NCBI RefSeq assembly: GCF_029522115.1
Contig: NZ_JAKWFK010000001.1
Coordinates: 620,001 to 684,000, forward strand
Reading direction: 5' to 3'
DNA: 64,000 nucleotides
Source: Trinickia sp. Y13
GTDB lineage: Bacteria; Pseudomonadota; Gammaproteobacteria; Burkholderiales; Burkholderiaceae
The stretch's first letter is position 1, and each line of letters starts with the position of its first letter. The notes beneath the pieces are model-generated. The model did no database searches. It was given only the letters and a program-made list of their open reading frames with translations, and had not been told where the DNA came from. Made by a program: the position numbers and the translations under genes. Below are positions 41,904-50,527 of this stretch, one piece after another.

Positions 41904-42977
41904 ATGAAGCGCGATTACGATCTGGTGATCGTCGGCGGCGGCATCGTCGGTGCGTGGACCCTGTGGCTGGCGCAGCGGCGCTTTCCGCAATGGCGGATCT
42001 TGCTCGTCGAGCGCTTTCGCAATAGCGAGGGCGCGACGGCGCATTCGGCTGGGGTGCTGCTCGCGACGGGTCGCACGCCGCGCGAACGACACCTCGCGGC
42101 GCTAGGCGCGCAACTGTACGGTGAAATCCGTGCCTCGTTGGACTTGCGCACGAGCGCAGCCGACGTGTTTTGGGTCACGGCCGCCGCGAACGCACCGGCA
42201 TTGCGCGAAGTCGCGGTCGATTTCGCGATCGACGAGACGCCGGTCTCGCCGCGGGCATTGCAGGGCCGCTTGCCGGCGCCGCTCGAGCTAGGCGCGAACG
42301 AAGTATTGCTGCGCGGCGGGCAAGCCGTGAGCCACGATCCGGCATCGATCGCTCGCGCGCTGATCGAGGCGAGCTTGCGTGCGCCGCAAGTGTTCTGTGT
42401 CGAGGGCGCGGGCGTGCGCGAGCTCGCGCGTCACAAAATGGGCGTCGAAGTGCGGCTCGAGGGCGGTTGCGCCGTCTATGCGGCGCGAGCGGTCGTGGCC
42501 GTGGGGCCGTGGCTCGTCGGCGAGCCGTTCGCCCAAACGTTCGGCGCGCTTTCATCGGTGCGCGCGGTGAGGATCAAGAAAGTCGTCGCGCTGCACGTCG
42601 ATCGTGTGCCGCCGCCCGACGCCGCCGCCGTGTTCCTGCCGCAGGCCGACGCGTATTTGATGCCCTTGCCGCTGCGCAAACAGTGGTTGTTCAGTTTCCG
42701 CGCAGACGAATGGGACTGCCGGCCGCTGAAGCACGCGCTCGAAATATCCGCTCAGGACCGTGAAGCCGCACTGCGTATCGTCGATCGCTATGGACTCGGC
42801 CCGCGCGACGCATACCGCGGTGGCCGCGTGTTTTGCGACGCCTATACGCCGACGGGCGAGCCGCTCGTCGAGCGGGTGCCGGATGCCCCGATCGTCCTCG
42901 CGGGCGCCGGTAGCGGTGCGGGGTTTCGGCTATCGCCGGGGCTCGCGCACGAAGCATTGCGTCTGCTGACCGATTGA
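41904..42977 (+). CDS. DAO-family FAD-dependent oxidoreductase 1
   Basis: A 357-residue D-amino-acid-oxidase/glycine-oxidase-fold flavoprotein. The FAD motif is DLVIVGGGIVGAWTLWLA (GGGIVG 11-16); mid regions include a substrate-domain strand (RAVRIKKVVALHVDRV), and the C-terminal FAD contact is VLAGAGSGAGFRLSPGLA. It starts one base after the cupin stop. In known hydrazine pathways such an enzyme oxidatively cleaves the lysine-N-N-amino acid adduct to free a hydrazino acid, and it may do so here. It is shorter than most DadA proteins. The exact substrate is not shown. Confidence 0.8.
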   Translation: MKRDYDLVIVGGGIVGAWTLWLAQRRFPQWRILLVERFRNSEGATAHSAGVLLATGRTPRERHLAALGAQLYGEIRASLDLRTSAADVFWVTAAANAPALREVAVDFAIDETPVSPRALQGRLPAPLELGANEVLLRGGQAVSHDPASIARALIEASLRAPQVFCVEGAGVRELARHKMGVEVRLEGGCAVYAARAVVAVGPWLVGEPFAQTFGALSSVRAVRIKKVVALHVDRVPPPDAAAVFLPQADAYLMPLPLRKQWLFSFRADEWDCRPLKHALEISAQDREAALRIVDRYGLGPRDAYRGGRVFCDAYTPTGEPLVERVPDAPIVLAGAGSGAGFRLSPGLAHEALRLLTD

Positions 42978-43065
42978 CGGTTCTACGGTTCTACGGTTCG
43001 GAGGCTTGCCCGTGTCACGCGCTCGCCGCCATTCCCGCTGGCTTTTTTCCTTCTTCTAGATCGCT

Positions 43066-44706
43066 ATGGACGCCACCTCCCGCAGATTCTTCTTGATGCC
43101 GATTCCGCCGACGCCGAACGGGCGTTTGCATCTCGGCCATATCGCCGGTCCTTACTTGCGTATGGACATGCTGGGCCGTCATCTGCGCACGCTCGGCCAT
43201 CGCGTCGATGTCGTCTCGGCAGTCGATGGCTTCGACTCGTACGTATTGTGGAAGGCGCTGCAGGAAAACCGCACGCCGCAGGAGGTGTGCCGCGACTATC
43301 ACGCGCGCATCGCACGGGATCTCTCGGCGCTCGATATTGTCGTCGACGATTTTCTCGATCTGGTGCAAGGCCCTTACGCGAACCGGCATGCCGAGAATGC
43401 GCGCCGTGCGGTCGCGAGTCTGGTGGAGCGGGGGCTGACCGAGACGATCGTCGAAAAAGTGCTGTATAGCCGCGCAACGGGCCGCTATCTCGCCGGCGCG
43501 TGGCTTGTAGGACGTTGCCCGCAATGCGATGCGGACGCCGCCGGTTACTTCTGCGAAGCGTGTGGCGCGCATTTCAGGCCAGAGGCGATGGTCGAGCCGC
43601 AAGCGCGCGTCGGCGACGAGGCGCTCGAATGGCGCGAAGTCGAGAGCCTATTTCTGCGCATCGACGATCAAGCCACCCTGTTGCGCATGATCGCGGCAAG
43701 CGGTGCGCCGCCACGGTTCGTCGACGTGGTTCGCCGCTTTCTCGAGCAGGAGGCGGGGCGCGTGCGGCTGACCGCACCGGGGGACTGGGGTGTCGCGTGG
43801 AGCGCGGACCGGTTCGGCAATCCGCGCGTGTTGTTCGAAGCGGGTTGGGAATATGCGTTGACGTGCGGAGATCGCTGCGCGCAGCGGGTGAGCGAGGCCG
43901 ACGTCGGGAACGGCACGCACCCCATGGCGCGCGGCGGCGAGACGACCACGCTCGTGAGCTTTGGCATCGACAACGCGGTGCTTCTGCTAGCGGGCAGCGC
44001 GGCGGTGATGGGTGCATTGCCGGAGTGCAAGCCGTTCGACTATGCGCTGACCAACTACTTCTACAACCTGCAGGGCGCGAAGTTTTCGACTAGCCGGTTG
44101 CATGTCGTATGGGCGGCCGATATCGTCGAGGCCACGCCCGCGACCAGCGACGCGGTTCGCTATTTCCTCGCGCGAGAAAGCCCGGAAGACGGGACGACGA
44201 ACTTCGACGTCGATGCCTTTATCGCCTTTGTGAACGACGAACTGGCCGGCACCCTGCAGGCTCGCATTCATGATGCCGGGGCGGCGCTCGAGCGCGTGAT
44301 CGGGCAATCGATGCGTATCGGCGTTGCTTGGCAAGCGCAGATTGGCGCCGCGCTCGAAACGCTGGATGCATCGTTCCGTCTCCATGCCGTGACTGTCCGC
44401 GACGCATGTGCGGTGCTTCGGGCGTGGAGCACGCAGCAGGGGGCAGATCTAAGCGATCCGCAGCAAGCGTATGGTTGGCTCGCTGGGCTCGCATGTGTCG
44501 CGTCCGCTGTGATGCCGCGCCTCGCTTTCGACATCTGGCATGCCCTCGGTCACGAGGGCGCGCCGATGCGAGCGGCGCTGCCAAGCGCGACGCGGCCGCG
44601 CGGTGGATTATCCGGGCGCGAGTGGTTCGCGCTGCTCACGCGCGATTCGCTCGATGCGTGCCTGCCGCCCGCGCTGGTTGCGGACAGAAGTGCAGCACAT
44701 GCGTGA
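43066..44706 (+). CDS. Methionyl-tRNA-synthetase-like enzyme (putative hydrazine-synthetase ligase subunit)
   Basis: A 546-residue class I synthetase paralogue. The HIGH-type motif is HLGH (22-25) in PTPNGRLHLGHIAGP. A zinc knuckle follows: C151-X2-C154-X8-C163-X2-C166. The KMSKS loop is degenerate, KFSTSR (339-344). A helical C-terminal region resembles the anticodon domain (AFVNDELAGTLQARIHDAG). It is diverged from housekeeping MetRS and sits inside the N-hydroxylase/cupin operon. In cupin-MetRS hydrazine synthetases this domain uses ATP to ester-link an amino acid to the hydroxylamine oxygen of N6-hydroxylysine. Here it would be a separate subunit working with the 41480 cupin. tRNA charging is unlikely but not excluded. 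Confidence 0.83.
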   Translation: MDATSRRFFLMPIPPTPNGRLHLGHIAGPYLRMDMLGRHLRTLGHRVDVVSAVDGFDSYVLWKALQENRTPQEVCRDYHARIARDLSALDIVVDDFLDLVQGPYANRHAENARRAVASLVERGLTETIVEKVLYSRATGRYLAGAWLVGRCPQCDADAAGYFCEACGAHFRPEAMVEPQARVGDEALEWREVESLFLRIDDQATLLRMIAASGAPPRFVDVVRRFLEQEAGRVRLTAPGDWGVAWSADRFGNPRVLFEAGWEYALTCGDRCAQRVSEADVGNGTHPMARGGETTTLVSFGIDNAVLLLAGSAAVMGALPECKPFDYALTNYFYNLQGAKFSTSRLHVVWAADIVEATPATSDAVRYFLARESPEDGTTNFDVDAFIAFVNDELAGTLQARIHDAGAALERVIGQSMRIGVAWQAQIGAALETLDASFRLHAVTVRDACAVLRAWSTQQGADLSDPQQAYGWLAGLACVASAVMPRLAFDIWHALGHEGAPMRAALPSATRPRGGLSGREWFALLTRDSLDACLPPALVADRSAAHA

Positions 44707-45826
44707 GACCGCGGACATCGCCGTGATCGGCGGCGGGACGACCGGCTGCGCGATCGCATGGCACCTGGCGCACGGCGGGCTGCGCGTGCGGCTCGTGGAG
44801 CGCACGAGGATCGGCGCGGGATCATCGGGGGCATCGCCCGGGATCGTTCGGCAGTACTACGCGGACTCGGCGCTCTCGATGCTCGCTCGCGAAGGGCTCG
44901 ATACCTACCGGCATTGGCCAGAGATCGTCGGCGGGGACTGCGGTTATCGACGCACTGGTTTTTTGACGGCTATCGCGGCTTCGGACGAGCAAGCGATACG
45001 CGCCCATGTGCGATCGCTGCAAGCGATGGGTATCGAACTGCAATGGATGCCCGCCGAGGCGTTGCGAAGCCGGTATCGCGACGTTGCGCTCGACGGTCTC
45101 GCGGGCGCGGTGTTCGAGCCCAATGCAGGGTACTGCGACGCGAGTGCGACAGCGTTGACCTATGCCGCGGGCGCGCGCTCGCGCGGTGCGGCCATCGACA
45201 TCGGCCGCGCGGCCTGGCGCATCGTTACGGAAGGCGGACGTGTCTGCGGGGTCGAGACCGATCGCGGGCGAATCGATTGCGGCATCGTCGTCAACGCGGC
45301 TGGGCCTTGGGCTGCCGCGCTGGCAAAGGACTGCGGGGCGGCGTTGCCGATCACCGCATCGCGCCAATGCGTGGCGATCGTGCAGGTGGAAGACGATGCA
45401 GGCGAGGCGTTGCCCGGCCTGTCGGACCGGCGCGCGGGCTTCTACCTGCGCCCGGATGTGGCTGGGCGCTACTTCATCGGCTCGCTGCAGGCGGACGACT
45501 CAGGGCTGGTGAACCCGGACCGATTGGATTGTTCGATGAGCGATGCACAGGCTGCGCGCTACCGAGATCGGGCCGCGCGAAGGTTCTCGCGGCTCACCGA
45601 TGCCGTCCCTGTCGGCAGCCGCGTGTCGTTCTTCGACGATACCCCGGATGGGAATCCGTTGTTTGGGCCGGATCCGCGCGTGCAAGGCCTGTTCGTAGCG
45701 GCGGGTCTTTCGGGACACGGCTTTAAATTCGCGCCGCTGTTTGGTCGCGCGGTCGCGGACTGGGTTGAGACGGGGGCCGTTTGTCAGCGCATGTCTGCGT
45801 TCGAAATGAAGCGCGTGTTGGCCTGA
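44699..45826 (+). CDS. DAO-family FAD-dependent oxidoreductase 2
   Basis: A 375-residue flavoprotein of the DadA/sarcosine-oxidase type. The FAD motif is IAVIGGGTTGCAIAWHLA (GGGTTG 11-16), followed by the adenine-binding LVERTRIGAGSSGASPGIV; the C-terminal signature is LFVAAGLSGHGFKFAPLFGRAVADWV. The start overlaps the MetRS-like stop by eight bases, so it is translationally coupled. It is distinct from the first DAO protein and may oxidise a later amine or hydrazine intermediate. It is the last gene of unit B; the chromate genes that follow have their own operator. Confidence 0.82.
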   Translation: MRETADIAVIGGGTTGCAIAWHLAHGGLRVRLVERTRIGAGSSGASPGIVRQYYADSALSMLAREGLDTYRHWPEIVGGDCGYRRTGFLTAIAASDEQAIRAHVRSLQAMGIELQWMPAEALRSRYRDVALDGLAGAVFEPNAGYCDASATALTYAAGARSRGAAIDIGRAAWRIVTEGGRVCGVETDRGRIDCGIVVNAAGPWAAALAKDCGAALPITASRQCVAIVQVEDDAGEALPGLSDRRAGFYLRPDVAGRYFIGSLQADDSGLVNPDRLDCSMSDAQAARYRDRAARRFSRLTDAVPVGSRVSFFDDTPDGNPLFGPDPRVQGLFVAAGLSGHGFKFAPLFGRAVADWVETGAVCQRMSAFEMKRVLA

Positions 45827-45992
45827 GGGCCTTTGGGCCGCGGTCTAAATTTGGTGCTCGATGAAACCCGCGCCATCTTGGCGTCGCAAACGCAGGTTCG
45901 GTCGATTCCGGTCGGCGGGGGAAAGGCGCACGCAAGCGCGCAATGGGCAGACGGAGGGCGGATGGATAAATCGCAAAGTTAACTTGTATGAA

Positions 45993-46020
45993 TGTCGACA
46001 TGGTAGTAGCATTGTCGACA
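45993..46020. promoter_or_regulatory. Twin TGTCGACA palindromes at the chrB start
   Basis: TGTCGACA occurs at 45993-46000 and 46013-46020. The centres are exactly 20 bp apart, two helix turns, and the second copy overlaps the A of the chrB start codon. This looks like a tandem operator, probably for ChrB autoregulation. Confidence 0.65.
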
Positions 46021-46997
46021 TGAATCACTTATCGACTTGGTCGCTACTCGTGCTGACGCTACCCACTGAGAATGCGACCGCGCGCATGCGGTTTTATCGG
46101 GCACTGAAGGCCAAGGGCTGTGCGGTCCTTCGGGACGGCGTCTACCTTTTGCCATACAGCGAGGCGCGCGAAGAGGCGCTGCACGAGCTCGCCGGTGCGA
46201 TCGCGGAAAGCGGCGGCACGGCTCATCTAATGCGAGCGCCGAGCCTCGACGCGTCGCAGGAGGAAGCGTTCCGAGCCTCGTTCGACCGGGAAGGTGACTA
46301 CGACGCATTCATCGGCTCGCTGGCGGAGGCGCGAAAAACGATTTCGGGGCAATCGGCCGCCGAGTTGACCCGGCTGCTACGCCGCCTGCGCAAGGATTAC
46401 GAGGGCATCCAGGCGATCGACTATTTTCCTGACGATGCCGCGCCCCGTGCAGCGGTGGCCTGGCAGGACTTCGTCGCGCTTGTCGATACCGTGCTTTCGC
46501 CCGGCGAGCCGCATCCATCGGAACGCACCATTCGTCTGCTTTCACGCGAGGACTACCAGGGCCGCACTTGGGCCACGCGTCAACGGCTGTGGGTCGATCG
46601 CGTAGCGAGTGCCTGGCTCATCCGGCGCTTCATCGATCCTAACGCGCGTTTTCTCTGGCTGCCGTCGCCGGATGCCTGCCCGGCAGATGCCTTCGGTTTC
46701 GACTTCGACGGCGCAGCGTTCACCCATGTAGGTGAGCGCGTGACCTTTGAGGTGCTGATTGCCAGCTTCGGCCTCGACACGGATCCGGCGCTGCTGAGAC
46801 TGGGCGAAATCGTCCATGCGCTCGACGTAGGCGGGCCGGCTGCTCCCGAGACAGTCGGCTTCGAAGCGGTGATGGCTGGCACACGCCGACGTGTCGACAA
46901 CGACGATCAATTGCTCGAGCAGATGAGTCCGGTATTGGACGCGCTTCATACGCATTTCGCCGCGAACGCAAACGAAGAATCAGGGGGACGTTCTTGA
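46020..46997 (+). CDS. chrB: Chromate resistance protein ChrB
   Basis: A 325-residue ChrB protein, the chromate-sensing regulator of chrA. The N-terminal part (WSLLVLTLPTENATARMRFYRALKAKGCAVLRDGVYLLP) is the ChrB N-domain, and the C-terminal part (TWATRQRLWVDRVASAWLIRRFIDPNARFLWL) is the ChrB C-domain with the conserved Arg/Asp cluster. The ATG at 46020 lies within the second TGTCGACA and lacks a good ribosome site, so a leaderless or otherwise atypical start is possible. It overlaps or abuts chrA and is co-transcribed with it. Confidence 0.88.
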   Translation: MNHLSTWSLLVLTLPTENATARMRFYRALKAKGCAVLRDGVYLLPYSEAREEALHELAGAIAESGGTAHLMRAPSLDASQEEAFRASFDREGDYDAFIGSLAEARKTISGQSAAELTRLLRRLRKDYEGIQAIDYFPDDAAPRAAVAWQDFVALVDTVLSPGEPHPSERTIRLLSREDYQGRTWATRQRLWVDRVASAWLIRRFIDPNARFLWLPSPDACPADAFGFDFDGAAFTHVGERVTFEVLIASFGLDTDPALLRLGEIVHALDVGGPAAPETVGFEAVMAGTRRRVDNDDQLLEQMSPVLDALHTHFAANANEESGGRS

Positions 46998-48178
46998 GCA
47001 TGGTCACCGCTGCCGCCCCCGCTTATTCATTGGGCCAACTCGTCCGATACATGTTGCGCCTCGGCACATTCGGCTTCGGTGGGCCGGTCGCCCTTGCGGG
47101 CTATATGCGGCGCGATCTCGTCGAACGTCTTGGCTGGATATCCGAATCGGACTTCAAGGAAGGCCTCGCGCTGGCGCAGCTTGCTCCCGGTCCGATGGCT
47201 GCGCAACTCGCGATCTATCTCGGCTTCGTCCACTACCGGATTTTGGGCGCGACGCTCGTCGGGTTCACCTTCGTCTTACCTTCGTTCGTGATGGTCGTGG
47301 CGCTCGGTTGGGCCTATGCCCACTTCGGCGGCCTATCGTGGATGCAGGCGGTGTTCTACGGCGTGGGTGCGGCCGTGGTTGGCATCATTGCCATGAGCGC
47401 ATATAAGCTCACGACGAAGACTGTCGGCAAAGACAAGCTGCTGTGGACGATCTTTCTCACGCTTGCCACCGTCACCTTCATGACGGAATCGGAGATTGCG
47501 TGGCTATTCATTGCCGGGGGGCTAGTCGGCTGGCTCTGGCGCGCTCCGCCGAAGTGGCTGCATAAGGGGGGCGTGAATGCCCTCGCGGCCGCGAACTTAG
47601 CTGCGGCAAGCGGCATTGCCGCTGGGCTCGACTGGCCGCTCCTTGCTCAGATCGGCGCGTTCTTCACGAAAGCGGGCGCATTCGTGTTCGGCTCGGGGCT
47701 TGCCATTGTCCCCTTCCTTTACGGTGGCGTCGTGACCGAGCATCACTGGCTCAACGATAAGCAGTTCGTCGACGCTGTCGCGGTTGCCATGATCACACCG
47801 GGACCGGTCGTCATCACCGTTGGCTTTATCGGCTACCTCGTCGCGGGGCTGCCGGGTGCCGTGGTCGCGGCTCTTGGCACGTTCCTGCCGTGCTACCTCT
47901 TCACGGTGATCCCCGCGCCGTACTTCAAGAAGTACGGTCGCCTACCCGGCGTCAAAGCATTTGTCGACGGTATTACCGCGGCGGCAGTCGGCGCCATTGC
48001 GGGCTCGGTGATCGTGATCGCCAAGCGTTCGATCGTCGATGTCCCGACCCTCGCCATTGCCCTCGTGACAATCGCCCTGCTGTGGCGTTTCAAGAGACTT
48101 CAGGAACCGGTCGTCGTCACGGCGGCAGCACTGCTGGGGCTTGTTGTTTATCCGCTTATCCATTCGCACGCTATCTGA
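46994..48178 (+). CDS. chrA: Chromate transporter ChrA
   Basis: A 394-residue long-chain CHR-family protein with two homologous membrane halves. Each half has the CHR start (LVRYMLRLGTFGFGGPVALAGYMRRDLVE in the first, AFFTKAGAFVFGSGLAIVPFLYGGVV in the second), and LAQLAPGPMAAQLAIYLG and AMITPGPVVITVGFIGYL are the paired PGP motifs. It exports chromate at the inner membrane. A TTG at 46994 overlaps the chrB stop and has GGGGG six bases upstream; the ATG at 47000 is the alternative start. Confidence 0.9.
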   Translation: MSMVTAAAPAYSLGQLVRYMLRLGTFGFGGPVALAGYMRRDLVERLGWISESDFKEGLALAQLAPGPMAAQLAIYLGFVHYRILGATLVGFTFVLPSFVMVVALGWAYAHFGGLSWMQAVFYGVGAAVVGIIAMSAYKLTTKTVGKDKLLWTIFLTLATVTFMTESEIAWLFIAGGLVGWLWRAPPKWLHKGGVNALAAANLAAASGIAAGLDWPLLAQIGAFFTKAGAFVFGSGLAIVPFLYGGVVTEHHWLNDKQFVDAVAVAMITPGPVVITVGFIGYLVAGLPGAVVAALGTFLPCYLFTVIPAPYFKKYGRLPGVKAFVDGITAAAVGAIAGSVIVIAKRSIVDVPTLAIALVTIALLWRFKRLQEPVVVTAAALLGLVVYPLIHSHAI

Positions 48179-48338
48179 CGGAACACGTTCGAGCGAGCGA
48201 ATCGGCGGACGCGACACAGGATGACCGACCGTGCGGCTTATAACTTGATCGGGGTGCTCGATATGAAGCACGTCGACGGACGGCCAGCATTGCTTGTAAT
48301 GAAGGCACGGTGCTCGAACCGTGAACGGTCTTGTGTCT

Positions 48339-49457
48339 TCAGTGCCGATGGCGGTGATGAATATCGGGGAAATGCGCATGCGAGTGCGTAATAGGCAAAT
48401 GCACGTGCGGATGCGTATGCGGTTCGTCGCCCTCGTACGGGAAGTCGTGCGTATGCTGATGATGCGCGTCGTGGCGATGCCGGTGCGTGTGCTCGAGCCG
48501 CTCGTGCGTATGCGCATGCTCGTGGAGTTCGCGCACATGCAACCACACGCCCAGCGCCATCAATCCCGCGGCGATCCAAAACGTCATCGAAGGCAACTCG
48601 GGCCAAAGGACGAACGACAGGGCCACGCCGAATAGCGGTGCAACGGAAAAGTAGGCGCCCGTGCGCGCGGTCCCTAGATGCCGCAGTGCGATGACAAAAA
48701 GAACGAGGCTGATGCCATAGCCGGCGAGCCCGGTGAGCATGGCGGCGCCCACCGCCCCGATAGAGGGCAATGCCGCCCCGGTTGCGAAGGCGATCGCAAG
48801 GTTGACGGGACCGGCAATCAAACCTTTTAGGCATGCGATCGTCATTGCATCGTTGGCGGACACCTTTCGCGTCAGGTTGTTGTCGATCGCCCAGCACAGG
48901 CATGCACCGAAGATCATCAGGGCGCCGACGGGAATGGCCATCTGACCGGGGCGCCACGAGAGCAGGACGCCGCCCGCGACAATGGCGATCATGCCGAGCA
49001 GTATCTGGCTGTCCACGTTCTCGCGGAAGACGACCCAAGCGATCACCGCGGTCATCACGGCTTCGAGGTTCAGGAGCAACGCACTGGTGGCTGCCGGCGT
49101 GCTCGTCAAGCCGAGCATGAGCAATGCCGGGCCGGCGACGCCGCCGGCGAGGATCGCGCTTAGCAGCCACGGCCATTCGGCTCTTTGGATGCGATGCCGG
49201 TTCGAGCGTTGTGCGCGGGGGCGCCGCACGCTCCGCGCAACGATGCCGATACCCAACCCGAGCCCGCTGCCGAGATAAAACAGACCGGCCACGAGGAAGG
49301 GCGACATCGAGCCCAACAGCGCTTTGGCGAGCGGCGTGGCGGCGCCGAACAAGGCGGCTGCGGTTAGGGCGGTCAGTATCGCGGTGGGGCGTGTATGCAT
49401 GGCATGGGGCAGGGGATGAACGAGCGTCGCGTGTCCTCGGCTTAGGGAAGCTCGCAT
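48339..49457 (-). CDS. EamA/DMT transporter with histidine-rich tail
   Basis: A 372-residue drug/metabolite transporter with ten hydrophobic segments in two EamA repeats (AAALFGAATPLAKALLGSMSPFLVAG and GALMIFGACLCWAIDNNLTRKV). The last 61 residues are hydrophilic with about 23 histidines in HxH runs (HEHAHTH, HTHRHRHDAHH, HPHVHLP, HHRHRH), a strong sign of divalent-metal binding. It overlaps the upstream nickel/cobalt permease gene by 16 bp, so a role in nickel or cobalt handling or efflux is likely. The start is uncertain: ATG 49457 or ATG 49400, neither with a clear ribosome site. Confidence 0.8.
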   Translation of the reverse strand: MRASLSRGHATLVHPLPHAMHTRPTAILTALTAAALFGAATPLAKALLGSMSPFLVAGLFYLGSGLGLGIGIVARSVRRPRAQRSNRHRIQRAEWPWLLSAILAGGVAGPALLMLGLTSTPAATSALLLNLEAVMTAVIAWVVFRENVDSQILLGMIAIVAGGVLLSWRPGQMAIPVGALMIFGACLCWAIDNNLTRKVSANDAMTIACLKGLIAGPVNLAIAFATGAALPSIGAVGAAMLTGLAGYGISLVLFVIALRHLGTARTGAYFSVAPLFGVALSFVLWPELPSMTFWIAAGLMALGVWLHVRELHEHAHTHERLEHTHRHRHDAHHQHTHDFPYEGDEPHTHPHVHLPITHSHAHFPDIHHRHRH

Positions 49458-50527
49458 GCAGTGCTAGCCGGTTCCGAGTGAACCTCCAACTTTTCGAACC
49501 GCTTCCACTTATAAAACGCGGCCGAGAGCAACCAACTGATGAGTAATACGCCGATGATGGCGTAGCCGATCATGCCGAAATTGCTGTTGAGCCTGCCGAT
49601 CAGATTCCATAGGCCGCCAGTCAAATGCCGCGTGTCGGCGACGAGGCCAAGGGCCTCGACGCTCGCTACCAGCAGGGCGATCACGACGGATATCGCTGTG
49701 ATGGTGATGTTGTAGTAAAGCTTGCGGATCGGGTTGACGAAGGCCCAACCGTACGCCCCCAGCATGAGCACGCTGTCGGTGGTGTCGATCAGCGTCATGC
49801 CCGCCGTGAAAAGCACGGGAAACACCAAGATCGACCAAATAGGCATGCCATGCGCAGCGCTGGCGGCAGACATGCCGAGCAAGCCGACTTCGGTCGCGGT
49901 GTCGAAGCCGAGTCCGAACAGCAAGCCGAGGAAGTACATGTGCCAGCTTCGGGTAATGAGTCGAAACAGTGGACGGAAAATGCGCGCGAACAATCCGCGG
50001 CCGGCGAGCAGGACGTCGAGGTCTTCGTCGACATAGGGTTCGCCGCGTCGAACCCGCTTGAATGCGCGAATCACCGATCGCAAGATGGTGAGGTTCATCA
50101 ACGCGATCGCGACGAGAAACAGCGTGGACGCCGCCGTGCCGATCAACCCACCTATGTGTTTGAACCCGGCCATTTTGGTTTGCAGCGCGACGGCCGTGGC
50201 CGCAATGCCGACCGAAGCGAGCACGACGATGGTCGAATGCCCGAGCGAAAACATCAGGCCGACCGTAATGGGCCGCTTGCCTGCCTGCATCAGTTTGCGC
50301 GTCGCGTTATCGATGGCGGCGATGTGATCGGCGTCCACGGCGTGTCGGAGACCGAAGGAATAGGCCAGCATGCTGGTGCCCATCAGCAACGGGTAACGCT
50401 GAAAAGCGGCGAAGGCCCATAGCCACGCACCCGCGTTGAACGCGAGCAGAAGGAGATAGAGGCCGGTGATTTTCCTCGTTAGCTGACCCTGTTCGTCGCC
50501 AAACAATGTCTTGACCAGACCGGCCAT
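49442..50527 (-). CDS. NiCoT-family nickel/cobalt transporter
   Basis: A 361-residue HoxN/NixA/NicT-type permease with about eight membrane segments. The NiCoT signature RHAVDADHI lies at residues 61-69, and later motifs are LGHSTIVV and LGFDTATEVGLLG. It imports Ni2+ or Co2+ across the inner membrane for urease, hydrogenase or cobalamin. Its stop overlaps the EamA gene. No cobalamin riboswitch was seen in the short 97-bp upstream gap, where the EntS-like gene ends. Confidence 0.9.
   Translation of the reverse strand: MAGLVKTLFGDEQGQLTRKITGLYLLLLAFNAGAWLWAFAAFQRYPLLMGTSMLAYSFGLRHAVDADHIAAIDNATRKLMQAGKRPITVGLMFSLGHSTIVVLASVGIAATAVALQTKMAGFKHIGGLIGTAASTLFLVAIALMNLTILRSVIRAFKRVRRGEPYVDEDLDVLLAGRGLFARIFRPLFRLITRSWHMYFLGLLFGLGFDTATEVGLLGMSAASAAHGMPIWSILVFPVLFTAGMTLIDTTDSVLMLGAYGWAFVNPIRKLYYNITITAISVVIALLVASVEALGLVADTRHLTGGLWNLIGRLNSNFGMIGYAIIGVLLISWLLSAAFYKWKRFEKLEVHSEPASTACELP

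Noticed and set aside
43066-44706. Housekeeping methionyl-tRNA synthetase (metG)
   Set aside because: Degenerate KMSKS loop, general divergence, and location inside a metabolite operon with 8-bp overlap to an oxidoreductase argue against it.
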